Of a stretch of DNA of 64,000 nt, positions 56,708-64,000 are shown piece after piece (the first letter of the stretch is position 1; each line of letters starts with the position of its first letter). The translations under genes were made by a program, and so were the position numbers. Source of the DNA: Clostridia bacterium (GTDB lineage: Bacteria; Bacillota_A; Clostridia; Oscillospirales; Acutalibacteraceae). The stretch lies in the NCBI GenBank assembly GCA_017549665.1, contig JAFYUD010000092.1:15334-79333 (forward strand), read 5' to 3'. Under the pieces are notes generated by a model. It was not told the DNA's origin. It made no database searches and was given only the letters and a program-made list of their open reading frames with translations.

Positions 56708-56834
56708 TTGCACAAAGCGTATTTTTTATAATCATTATAAAAGCAAATATTGCAACAATCACTTTTAAAACATTAAGACATTTAATAATTTTAACTGTTT
56801 TTGCAGCCACACAAAGATTCTTAACAATAAGCAT
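56697..56834 (-). CDS. Small membrane peptide (45 residues)
   Basis: A 45-codon frame on the minus strand with a strong GGAGGTG site 7 bases before ATG 56832-56834. The C-terminal half is a membrane span (VLKVIVAIFAFIMIIKN). It overlaps the end of thiI by 11 bases in antisense. The ribosome site lies in the hairpin that ends thiI transcription, so translation may be controlled by folding. It could be a toxin-like peptide, a real small protein or chance. Confidence 0.4.
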   Translation of the reverse strand: MLIVKNLCVAAKTVKIIKCLNVLKVIVAIFAFIMIIKNTLCAISE

Positions 56835-56840
56835 AAAAAC

Positions 56841-56870
56841 ACCTCCGATTTCTTCTCGGAGGTATTTTTT
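56841..56870 (+). terminator. nifS-thiI terminator
   Basis: ACCTCCGA / TCGGAGGT arms and a T run (56865-56870) on the plus strand. Confidence 0.9.
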
Positions 56871-56959
56871 GCACTTATTTTTATAATATACAATTTAAGA
56901 AATTAAGTATGAAGCAGAAAAATAATATTCAGCATTAAAACGAATAACTATTGATAGAA

Positions 56960-56986
56960 GAGACGGTCAGACCGTCGTTTTTTACC
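56960..56986. terminator. Hairpin after anti-sigma gene
   Basis: ACGGTC / GACCGT arms around a CAG-type loop with TTTTTT on the plus strand. It lies after the stop of the minus-strand anti-sigma gene; efficiency in that direction is uncertain. Confidence 0.5.
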
Positions 56987-58070
56987 CGATTAAAGGCTGT
57001 TCAATTTCCATCTGTGGCTCGGGAGAATAATCAGTACCGCAAGCAATTATATTGCCTGTTTCACAGTCAATTTCATACGTATACAGCGTTCCGTTATAAC
57101 TGAACTCAACATAATAAGTACTTCTTGCATTTTCTTTGTAAAGCTCAACAATAAGCCCTTCAACATCAGATGTATTAAGTTTTGCATGAGTGAGTGCCGC
57201 ATTCTGAGCATCGGTTTTACTTATCAGAACTTCATTTGATACATCTTCATTCTGTTTGATAATATCATCCTGAATACCGAGAATTTTATTATATACCGAA
57301 TCCCACAAGTCAGCATCTGAATTAACGGTGCAGAATTCACTTATATCAATATTCTTTTCAGCAACAATTTCAAGAATATCCGCAATACTCATTTTTGTAA
57401 GTTTTACAGGGTCAACTGAACTGTCCTTTGATGCAATATTCATTATAAAAACTGCCTTGCCGTATGAAATATAATTATCATTTGCAAACTTTCTGATATC
57501 TTCCGATACCGTCACGGTCTGATTGATAACTCCTGCTTTTTTATTATTTTTTTCGAGTGCATTATCAATGTCCGAAACAAGTTCTTTTCCCAATTCAGTG
57601 GCTTTTTCATCGTCATCATTCTGAACTGTAACAAGAATACCGTTGTTTTCATTATCCATATAACCGCTGTCTGCCATAGAAGAAATCAGTTCATCAACAA
57701 CGTCACTAAGTTCAGCATTACTGAAATCATTTTCTCCGATTATCACTTCTGCATCCTCATTCACAGCTGTAACTTCAAGCACTTTGTCATTTCTGTTTGC
57801 AGTTATTTCAACTGACGGGTTAACATCAATCGTAATAACAGATGCTGCAGCCTGATTATTCCATAACACTCCTCCGAAGATGCCGAAGCACACAATAAAA
57901 CACGCCGCAACGGGTAACAAAAATTTAAAATTACTCTTTTTCTTTGCCATATTTATCCTTGACCTTTCTTTACGGACAGGGATTTCTGCAATTATCTTTT
58001 CAAATGTATTTTCCGGTACAATCTCTTCAAAAGCGGAGCATATTTCATCTTTTATTTTTTTATATCTCAT
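56982..58070 (-). CDS. RsgI-like anti-sigma factor with PepSY-like end
   Basis: A 362-residue membrane protein. The cytoplasmic N-terminus (about 50 residues) should hold the sigma factor, and a span follows (FLLPVAACFIVCFGIFGGVLW). Outside is the RsgI-like segment VITIDVNPSVEITANRNDKVLEV, a helical middle, and a PepSY-like C-terminus (YYVEFSYNGTLYTYEIDCETG). ATG 58070 has GGAGG. It is downstream of and adjacent to its ECF sigma gene (2-base gap). Confidence 0.85.
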   Translation of the reverse strand: MRYKKIKDEICSAFEEIVPENTFEKIIAEIPVRKERSRINMAKKKSNFKFLLPVAACFIVCFGIFGGVLWNNQAAASVITIDVNPSVEITANRNDKVLEVTAVNEDAEVIIGENDFSNAELSDVVDELISSMADSGYMDNENNGILVTVQNDDDEKATELGKELVSDIDNALEKNNKKAGVINQTVTVSEDIRKFANDNYISYGKAVFIMNIASKDSSVDPVKLTKMSIADILEIVAEKNIDISEFCTVNSDADLWDSVYNKILGIQDDIIKQNEDVSNEVLISKTDAQNAALTHAKLNTSDVEGLIVELYKENARSTYYVEFSYNGTLYTYEIDCETGNIIACGTDYSPEPQMEIEQPLIG

Positions 58071-58072
58071 TT

Positions 58073-58633
58073 TTACTCCTCCAATCCGTTTCTGAGTTTT
58101 TTTATTGCACGGTGATATTTTGAAATCACGGTATTCAACGGGCAACTGAGAATATCAGATATTTCACGGTATTTAAGTCCCGAAACACAATGAAGCACGA
58201 CAATCTGTTTTTCATCATCAGTAAGAATTTCAAAAATTTTTTCAAGCAAAAGCCGTTTTTCAATATTCGTTACCGTTGAAAAATCAATTTTCTCGGACTG
58301 TCCGTCATCATATTCAGCATTTTTTGATTTTTCTCTTAGTTTTGCAACAGCAAGATTCCTCGTTATACGAAGAATCCATGCCATTGGTTTACCTTTTGCC
58401 GTATATGATGAAGCATATGTGAATACTCTGATGAAAGTTTCCTGCAGAACATCCTCTGCATCGCAACTGTTTTTTAATATTGAAAGAGCAAAGCCGTAAA
58501 CACTTTTTGACGCAGTTTCATAAAGCTCACGGAAGGCATCCGTGTCGCCCGTTGAAATTTTTTCAATCAGACCGTCATCAATCGGCCGCCTGATGCTGTT
58601 TTCTGATTGAACTGTCACAAAAATATTCAGCAT
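58073..58633 (-). CDS. ECF-type sigma factor
   Basis: A 186-residue sigma factor with region 2 (AFRELYETASKSVYGFALSIL, then DAEDVLQETFIRVFTYAS) and region 4 (VVLHCVSGLKYREISDILSCPLNTVISKYHRAIKKLR). It is paired with the anti-sigma gene that follows. The signal is probably an envelope stress or polymer sensed by the RsgI-like part. Confidence 0.92.
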   Translation of the reverse strand: MLNIFVTVQSENSIRRPIDDGLIEKISTGDTDAFRELYETASKSVYGFALSILKNSCDAEDVLQETFIRVFTYASSYTAKGKPMAWILRITRNLAVAKLREKSKNAEYDDGQSEKIDFSTVTNIEKRLLLEKIFEILTDDEKQIVVLHCVSGLKYREISDILSCPLNTVISKYHRAIKKLRNGLEE

Positions 58634-58696
58634 AACCGTTCCCCTTTCATAATATTAACGCACAAAAAGTATGTTTTATTGCAAAATGATACAATA

Positions 58697-58728
58697 AATT
58701 AAAAAGACGGATAAAAAATACCCGTCTT
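58697..58728 (-). terminator. Terminator of the dCMP deaminase operon
   Basis: AAGACGG / CCGTCTT arms with a 10-base loop, and TTTTT after the stem on the minus strand. Confidence 0.8.
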
Positions 58729-58733
58729 CATAT

Positions 58734-59219
58734 TTACCATATCATTTCATAATAATAATATTTTCCGTTTGTTTCATCAAAAACAGAACATCCTATATTA
58801 ACAGCTCTGTCAGGTACATCTTTTGGTTTTACAAATTCTTCAGAACTGAAAAGATAAACAGCCACATAGCAGTTATTCACATCAACACCGCTCATTTCTT
58901 CTTCAAAGAATGTAAAAATCTCAGTAAACTCATCTTTATCGCCCGTAAACTTAAGCCATGCAGAATTATTTTCAATGTCTGCCTTTATTTTTTCTGTTTC
59001 TGATTCGTTGAGTTCAAAACAGTAATATGCACTGCTGTCTGTAAAAGATTCATTAATTTCATAATCATCCGCATAGAAATACGGCATATAAATTCCGAGC
59101 TCTTTACGGGTGTGTGACGGAATACACCCACGGGTTGCAAGAGAATACCCCACAGGAATCATAGTAATAACAATCAGAATTGCCAGAATAATACCGACTA
59201 TACGTAAAGCTTTTTTCAT
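58734..59219 (-). CDS. Membrane-anchored protein, unknown
   Basis: A 161-residue protein with an N-terminal span (IVGIILAILIVITMIPVGYSL) and an acidic outer domain (about 130 residues). No family recognised. Last gene of the operon with dCMP deaminase. Confidence 0.6.
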   Translation of the reverse strand: MKKALRIVGIILAILIVITMIPVGYSLATRGCIPSHTRKELGIYMPYFYADDYEINESFTDSSAYYCFELNESETEKIKADIENNSAWLKFTGDKDEFTEIFTFFEEEMSGVDVNNCYVAVYLFSSEEFVKPKDVPDRAVNIGCSVFDETNGKYYYYEMIW

Positions 59220-59235
59220 AGTATCTCTCCTTTTA

Positions 59236-59547
59236 TTATTGCATTAAAATTTCACTTTTAAAATACTGTTCCTGAAAATAAAGAATATTATTTATTTCAT
59301 CAGGTGTAAAATTCATTCCATCGGGAGCAACAACCCATTTATCCTCATTATCATTAAAACGATGAACAATCGCAATCAAATTACCGCAGAATTTTTCAAC
59401 AGGCTCATTTACTCCGAGTATATAAGCATCCTGCTCCTCACCGTCACCTGCAAAAACACCTGCAACATAGCCGTAATTGACAGGATATATCATATCAAAT
59501 TCAGGATGCTTGCTGCCGAGAGGACGGTCAACAATAACGTTAATCAT
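59236..59547 (-). CDS. Inorganic pyrophosphatase-like protein
   Basis: A 103-residue protein similar in pattern to soluble pyrophosphatase: VIVDRPLGSKHP, YPVNYGYVAGVFAGDGEEQDAY and VNEPVEKFCGNLIAI. It is much shorter than a full Ppa (about 170 residues), so it lacks part of the barrel. It may be a small relative with another nucleotide-related role, or a partial enzyme. It neighbours dCMP deaminase (10 bases). Confidence 0.6.
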   Translation of the reverse strand: MINVIVDRPLGSKHPEFDMIYPVNYGYVAGVFAGDGEEQDAYILGVNEPVEKFCGNLIAIVHRFNDNEDKWVVAPDGMNFTPDEINNILYFQEQYFKSEILMQ

Positions 59548-59557
59548 ACCAAATCAC

Positions 59558-60037
59558 CTACAAATGCCAGATAAGGTCTTTTGCAGAAATAACTTCATAT
59601 TCATCTGCATTTTCACCCACACGGACATAGACATTATTAATTCCAGCCTGAATAATAAGTCTTGCACAAACAGGACACGGTTTTGCGCGATAAACGGAGT
59701 TGTCGTTACTTACTCCTGCAAGATAAATATCTGCACCCATTGTAAGCTCTCTCGAACAATTGAGAAGTGCATTCTGCTCAGCGTGAACAGCCTTGCACAT
59801 TCCGTATCCCTCGCCCTGATGCATATTCTGACGGATACGCTCGCATTCTCCCACATCACAGCAATTTTCAAAGCCACGGGGTGAACCATTGTAGCCTGTT
59901 GAAATTACAGTATCATCCTTGACAATGACTGCACCGTATCTGCGTTTAAGACAAGTGCTTCTGTATGCAAAAGTTTCCGCTACATTTAAATATGTATCAA
60001 TTTTTGAAATCCTTTTCTTTCCGTCAGGTTTAACCAT
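59558..60037 (-). CDS. Deoxycytidylate deaminase
   Basis: A 159-residue zinc enzyme that turns dCMP into dUMP for thymidylate synthesis. The active site is HAEQNALLNC (HxE) and PCPVCARLIIQAG; the N-terminal AVIVKDDTVISTGYNGSPRG is typical. The start overlaps the end of the previous gene by 8 bases. Confidence 0.93.
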   Translation of the reverse strand: MVKPDGKKRISKIDTYLNVAETFAYRSTCLKRRYGAVIVKDDTVISTGYNGSPRGFENCCDVGECERIRQNMHQGEGYGMCKAVHAEQNALLNCSRELTMGADIYLAGVSNDNSVYRAKPCPVCARLIIQAGINNVYVRVGENADEYEVISAKDLIWHL

Positions 60038-60623
60038 AATTATTCTCCGTTAATATATTATCATTCAGAAAGCTGAATTTAGCCTTTAAAAAATGTCTGT
60101 AATCAGCTTCATTTTCTGCATTTTTATATTCATCCTTGATTGTTTTTTCAATCCATTTGAGCATTTTATCGCTCTGCTCTTCATATCGCCGTATTTTTAT
60201 AAGCCCTGTTTCTGCGGCTCTGATGATTTCATCATAAGCATCCTCTATAAATTCGGCATCCTTTACCGTAACGGGATATGATGTGGTGACAGCACTGCTT
60301 ATGTTGATACTGCTTTCATTGACACGGACATCTTCTGCCGAATAAATATACCCCGAAACACCTTTGTATGTTTCAATAAGTGCATTCGGATAATATTCGT
60401 CTATTATCAATGTTCCGTCTGCATCAAAACCGTAACTCGCCCATTTATGCCATTTTCCGATATGAGAAAAACCTGTTTCTTTACAGTATTTTTCAACGGC
60501 ATTACTCAGATAAACGAGAACATTTTCCCTTTTTAACGAAAAATATATAAGCGGCATATTGTGGTTTGATATTCTCGGCTCCAGAACTTTAATACCACCG
60601 ACCTGCGAAGCGTGATAATACAC
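60030..60623 (-). CDS. Conserved protein, unknown (about 197 residues)
   Basis: A soluble alpha/beta protein (KENVLVYLSNAVEKYCKETG, then HKWASYGFDADGTLIIDEYYP). No family recognised. I start it at GTG 60623 with AGGTGG upstream, because the promoter -10 box at 60655-60660 makes an earlier TTG start at 60683 impossible in that transcript. First gene of the operon. Confidence 0.6.
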   Translation of the reverse strand: MYYHASQVGGIKVLEPRISNHNMPLIYFSLKRENVLVYLSNAVEKYCKETGFSHIGKWHKWASYGFDADGTLIIDEYYPNALIETYKGVSGYIYSAEDVRVNESSINISSAVTTSYPVTVKDAEFIEDAYDEIIRAAETGLIKIRRYEEQSDKMLKWIEKTIKDEYKNAENEADYRHFLKAKFSFLNDNILTENNYG

Positions 60624-60654
60624 AAAATTCACCACCTGAGTAAATTCTGTAATA

Positions 60655-60683
60655 ATTATAACACCGTTGTTCAATAAAAACAA
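60655..60683 (-). promoter_or_regulatory. Promoter of the dCMP deaminase operon
   Basis: TTGTTT (60678-60683), 17-base spacer, TATAAT (60655-60660). Confidence 0.7.
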
Positions 60684-60689
60684 TCATAA

Positions 60690-60716
60690 AAAAGAAAAAC
60701 GGCACAAAAGTACCGT
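60690..60716 (-). terminator. Terminator of the large sigma factor gene
   Basis: ACGGTAC / GTGCCGT arms, then TTTTTCTTTTTT on the minus strand. Confidence 0.8.
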
Positions 60717-60727
60717 CTTTCACAAAA

Positions 60728-62248
60728 TTATTCATTAAGCATTACATATGTGGTTGGCAGTTTTCCTGTTCCGTTATAGGGAAATAAAACTCTGTTTTCA
60801 ACAAGTTTTGCAACAGTCATTGATACAGCATCCTCAAAGATTCTGAAATATGCCATCTGCCCCGCAAGAGGTTTAAGATGAACGGGAATATAATTTCCGA
60901 TTATCTTTGCAGCCTTATTCATTATATTCAGTACATTGTTCTCAACAATTTCAACCGTTTTCTCAAATGGGTTTATAAAACTGTCAAACTCTGTCTTTGT
61001 AAAAACAGAAACATTAACACTGAGTTTTGAGCTATCATTAATCACATATCCTTTTTTTACAAGTTCTGCAACAATAACCTTATCAAACTCATTTTTAAAA
61101 TCAGTTTTACCCTTTGCTATATCAACAAATATATCTGTAATGTTTGGGTTTGTATAAAAGTTGTGATGAACCATCTCTCCGTTGACTGAGAAATCAAAAA
61201 ACTGAACTCTGTCGCCATTTTCATTTTCTGTATTTGAAACACCGAAGTCAAAACCTTTATTCCGCACGGAGTCTGCTTCTTTTTCAACTGCCCACATAAG
61301 ACAATTTTCGCCGAATTTATTTTCAGGAATATCAATTTCGACCTTTGATTGCAGATTTTCAAAAACAGCTTTATACAATACGCAACAAACACTCAACCAA
61401 GCCTGATTATCTGAATTTTCGGCAACAGAAGTCAATGCTTTGACTATCTCTTCTCTGTAGCCGGCAGTCTTATTTACGATTTCAATTGCACAATCACTTG
61501 TAAAAATAACAATATTTGTATAATACTTTCTGCCCTCAAGTCTGAGAATATCACAGTCGGTAAGTTCTTTCAGAATATCCTCGATATAAGGCAAAGAAAC
61601 ACCCAATTCAAGACTAATTTCCTCTGCTGTGAGCTTGTCATTATAACAAGCAAACAGGATATTCTGTGCTATTCGTTTTTCAAGTGTACTGTTGTATGTC
61701 TTCTTTCCGTTTCCCCAATAAAGAATTGACAATTCTTTCGGATTATAACTCTGTTCACCGTATGTTCTTTCCATTGTTATACCTTCTTTCAGAATTTTTC
61801 GTGATTTAAAAAGCAGATATTTAACCATGCTTTCGCTCACGGAGAGAATATCGGAGATCTGAGAACATGATTTATTTTCAATATAATACAAAATAACAGC
61901 CTTTCTGTATTTTTCAGAAAGTAAAGATAACTCTCTTCTCAGCAAATTCAATTGAGTGTCATCTTCATAAAGAATATCTGAATAAAAGAGATAATTATTA
62001 TCATAATCACAGACTTTAAAATTCTGTTTTTTTCTGCACCACTGTTTATATACATTTCCTGCAACAGCCCACATAAATCCGTAAAATGCATCATCATTAC
62101 GGATATTTACCGATGATTTATACATTTCTAAAATAATATCGTGAGCAAGATCTTCAGCATCAAATCTACTGGAAGTTCTCATAATACAATATGACAAAAG
62201 TGACTTTGCCGCAGAAGAAATCTTAAAATCCAAGTCTTTTTTCTCCAA
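60728..62248 (-). CDS. ECF-like sigma factor with large C-terminal extension
   Basis: A 506-residue protein. Residues 1-165 are a sigma-70 family factor: region 2 SSRFDAEDLAHDIILEMYKSS and region 4 RKAVILYYIENKSCSQISDILSVSESMVKYLLFKSRKIL. Residues about 195-245 form a further HTH (KLTAEEISLELGVSLPYIEDIL), and the last 250 are an unassigned alpha/beta domain. The start is TTG 62248 with GGGGGTGG. The extension may sense a ligand. No anti-sigma gene is adjacent. Confidence 0.8.
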   Translation of the reverse strand: MEKKDLDFKISSAAKSLLSYCIMRTSSRFDAEDLAHDIILEMYKSSVNIRNDDAFYGFMWAVAGNVYKQWCRKKQNFKVCDYDNNYLFYSDILYEDDTQLNLLRRELSLLSEKYRKAVILYYIENKSCSQISDILSVSESMVKYLLFKSRKILKEGITMERTYGEQSYNPKELSILYWGNGKKTYNSTLEKRIAQNILFACYNDKLTAEEISLELGVSLPYIEDILKELTDCDILRLEGRKYYTNIVIFTSDCAIEIVNKTAGYREEIVKALTSVAENSDNQAWLSVCCVLYKAVFENLQSKVEIDIPENKFGENCLMWAVEKEADSVRNKGFDFGVSNTENENGDRVQFFDFSVNGEMVHHNFYTNPNITDIFVDIAKGKTDFKNEFDKVIVAELVKKGYVINDSSKLSVNVSVFTKTEFDSFINPFEKTVEIVENNVLNIMNKAAKIIGNYIPVHLKPLAGQMAYFRIFEDAVSMTVAKLVENRVLFPYNGTGKLPTTYVMLNE

Positions 62249-62347
62249 TATTCCACCCCCTTTTTAATGAAATCACCGGTATTTTCATTTATATAGTGAA
62301 AAAAGATATAATACGGTTAATAAAAAAAGAAAAAAAGTACAAAATTT

Positions 62348-63589
62348 TTACGCTCTTACAAACACATAATAATTTGTATCAAAGCCGCCGAAGCGATAAT
62401 CACCGCTTTTCCACTCAATTATCAGATATTCTTTATTGTTATGAGTTCTTATTTCATACTCACAGGCAGACCAATTCCATTTGCGGAGAAGATAATCCTT
62501 TGTCCAGCACACCTTTTCATTACCTTCAAATACATCATCTTCATATACGCATCTGCATTCACCGCCCGGGAAAAACTCAATTTCCTTGAAATACAAGTCT
62601 TCAATATCTTCTTCATCCTCAGGAAATTCAGATTTATTGCAAAGAAAAGAATGTGCCCGCCATTTTCCGACAATTCTTTCATCGTTTACAAACGGTTTGT
62701 CAATATCATCCTTTTTTGCAATCATTTCGGGGGTATATTCGTGATTATCAACCTGTCTGAGCGCAAGAATTGTCGGCTGACCGCCCCGCATTGCCTCATT
62801 TTCACGAAGTTTTATCAGCATAAATGTCTCATCACCCTTTTTTACGAGTTCGTAAGGGTTATAAATGGGGTTAATTCTGTATCCATCAACAACAAAATAA
62901 CCTTTTGTCCAACAGAAACACCAATATTTCGTTCCATTGGGCAAAAAATAAATATACTTCACATCCTCACCGTAGAAAGACATTGTACTGAACAGATCTT
63001 CATCAAAATCTTCACGGACAGCATAATTTCCGATAACTTCCCACTTTCCGATAACTTGTTTATCGTCAATAAAAGGCATAATCGGGTCTTCAGATTCAGT
63101 TTCATCACCAAGTTTCACAACACGGCATGAAATTTCATTTTCATTGACTGAAAATTGAGAAATGCGCTGACAATCTGCATTTTTAATATAAGAATCAAGC
63201 TGTCGACAAAGATTTTCAATGTCATCACAATGCATAACCCTGATTTTTGCTTTATCTTTTTCAAAAATAACATTTAACTCTGACATAATATATTCAGCCT
63301 CCTTAAGAAATCTGATTGCATTATTCAGCTCGTCAGCTTTTCGTGCAAACATTTGAGTTATTTCTTCCTCATTTGCTGAAAAAGAAATAATACGTCTGAT
63401 TTCGTGTAAAGTGAAGCCTGCGTTTTTAAGAGCATTGATACGGTCAAAAATAGTTTTCTGCAAGGGAGAATAATATCTGTATCCCGTAAAAGTGTCAATT
63501 CGCTCCGGAATCAGAATTTTTTCTCTGTCATAATGACGCAGAACAGAAATTTTTGTACCGCAGTATTTTGCAAATTCGCCAATCTTCAT
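62348..63589 (-). CDS. MerR family regulator with duplicated sensor domain
   Basis: A 413-residue protein. The N-terminal MerR HTH is clear (MKIGEFAKYCGTKISVLRHYDREKIL and YRYYSPLQ), followed by a dimer helix to about residue 115. Two copies of a beta-barrel-like domain follow (starts VIGKWEVIGNY near residue 185 and IVGKWRAHSF near 310; both contain a WTK-Y motif and end near a DNHEY / FGGFD strand). They look like lipocalin-type sensors. The promoter has the MerR 19-base spacer. Confidence 0.8.
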   Translation of the reverse strand: MKIGEFAKYCGTKISVLRHYDREKILIPERIDTFTGYRYYSPLQKTIFDRINALKNAGFTLHEIRRIISFSANEEEITQMFARKADELNNAIRFLKEAEYIMSELNVIFEKDKAKIRVMHCDDIENLCRQLDSYIKNADCQRISQFSVNENEISCRVVKLGDETESEDPIMPFIDDKQVIGKWEVIGNYAVREDFDEDLFSTMSFYGEDVKYIYFLPNGTKYWCFCWTKGYFVVDGYRINPIYNPYELVKKGDETFMLIKLRENEAMRGGQPTILALRQVDNHEYTPEMIAKKDDIDKPFVNDERIVGKWRAHSFLCNKSEFPEDEEDIEDLYFKEIEFFPGGECRCVYEDDVFEGNEKVCWTKDYLLRKWNWSACEYEIRTHNNKEYLIIEWKSGDYRFGGFDTNYYVFVRA

Positions 63590-63625
63590 TTTAACACCTC
63601 CGTTTTAAGGTACCTTACATACTGA

Positions 63626-63656
63626 ATTATAAACCTGAAGTTAAGGTGAGAGTCAA
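63626..63656 (-). promoter_or_regulatory. MerR-type promoter with 19-base spacer and operator dyad
   Basis: TTGACT (63651-63656), 19-base spacer, TATAAT (63626-63631). The spacer contains the dyad ACCTTAACTTCAGGT (12 of 14 positions symmetrical). Long spacers of this kind are the mark of promoters untwisted by MerR activators, here probably acting on its own gene. Confidence 0.85.
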
Positions 63657-63667
63657 TAGTTTTTTAT

Positions 63668-63704
63668 AAAAAAAATAAAACCGTAGATTTAATCTACGGT
63701 TTTC
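63668..63704 (-). terminator. rRNA operon terminator
   Basis: AAAACCGTAGATT / AATCTACGGTTTT arms (63677-63704), then a T run on the minus strand, about 60 bases after the end of 23S rRNA. Confidence 0.85.
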
Positions 63705-63765
63705 ATAAGGGATGCACCCTCAAAACTGAACAAAGGAAGTGGTATTAGAACCAAATGAAGAAAGG

Positions 63766-64000
63766 ACAAGCCCTCGACCTATTAGTACTGCCTAGCTGAA
63801 CGTGTCACCACGCTTACACATGCAGCCTATCAACCTCATAGTCCATGAGGGGTCTTACTAGCTTACGCTATGGGAAATCTAATCTTGGAGATGGCTTCAC
63901 GCTTAGATGCTTTCAGCGTTTATCCAATCCGCACATAGCTGCTCGGCCGTGCCACTGGCGTGACAACCGATGCACCAGCGGTGCGTCCATCCCGGTCCTC
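63766..64000 (-). rRNA. 23S rRNA, 3' part
   Basis: The minus strand reads as the 3' end of 23S rRNA (helices with CACCTCGATGTCGG-type region truncated; GTACTAATAGGTCGAGGGCTT near the end). The gene runs past the right edge, so only about 235 bases are visible. The exact 3' end is uncertain by several bases. Confidence 0.95.

Overview
The window holds two parts. Bases 1 to about 31,500 are most of a temperate, tailed (siphovirus-type) prophage. Bases 31,519-64,000 are ordinary chromosome of a low-GC Firmicute. The organism looks like an anaerobic clostridium (Oscillospiraceae/Ruminococcaceae-like is my guess). Reasons are consensus sigma-A promoters, strong GGAGG ribosome sites, an ACT/UPF0210 gene pair, a NifS/ThiI pair, RsgI-like anti-sigma architecture and two YhhN (lysoplasmalogenase) genes. 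No species call is justified from sequence alone.

Prophage layout. The right boundary lies against the 3' end of lysS, in a 330-base region with repeated TGTSACA sites. Four plus-strand genes sit at this end: a DUF6471-like regulator, a frameshifted DUF6431 zinc-ribbon gene, a membrane protein and a secreted protein. A divergent promoter with a palindromic operator drives a leftward early operon of small genes (28,766-27,015). Next come a five-unit tandem repeat array (25,990-26,665), a small HTH protein, an HNH endonuclease and a 906-residue single-chain RNA polymerase of the YonO/QDE-1 (double-psi barrel) type with a DxDGD motif. That gene overlaps a zinc-finger gene by one base. Two long non-coding stretches follow, carrying three copies of a compact RNA fold that imitates the acceptor and T arms of tRNA. 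The late genes run leftward: small and large terminase, baseplate hub (Tal), DUF859 structural protein, portal, MuF, scaffold, capsid, connectors, tail tube, chaperones, tape measure and distal tail protein. They end in a terminator, followed by an excisionase gene. Having Tal and DUF859 between terminase and portal is unusual. The integrase, any lysis genes and the left attachment site must lie left of the window. No replication protein is recognisable inside it.

Chromosome layout. greA-lysS (leftward) is followed by a rightward operon of a GDPD-like protein lacking catalytic histidines, a YhhN protein, an ACT protein and a UPF0210 protein. Then come sbcDC, and a six-gene leftward operon (phosphoesterase, YhhN, phosphoesterase, GPH-type transporter, GDPD, glycoside hydrolase) opposite an AraC regulator. 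I read that operon as salvage of ether-lipid or glycolipid head groups. Beyond it are ligA, a phosphatase gene followed by cysteine desulfurase and thiI, an ECF sigma/anti-sigma pair, a dCMP deaminase operon, a second ECF-like sigma factor with a large C-terminal extension, and a MerR regulator with a duplicated sensor domain. The window ends in the 3' part of a 23S rRNA gene.
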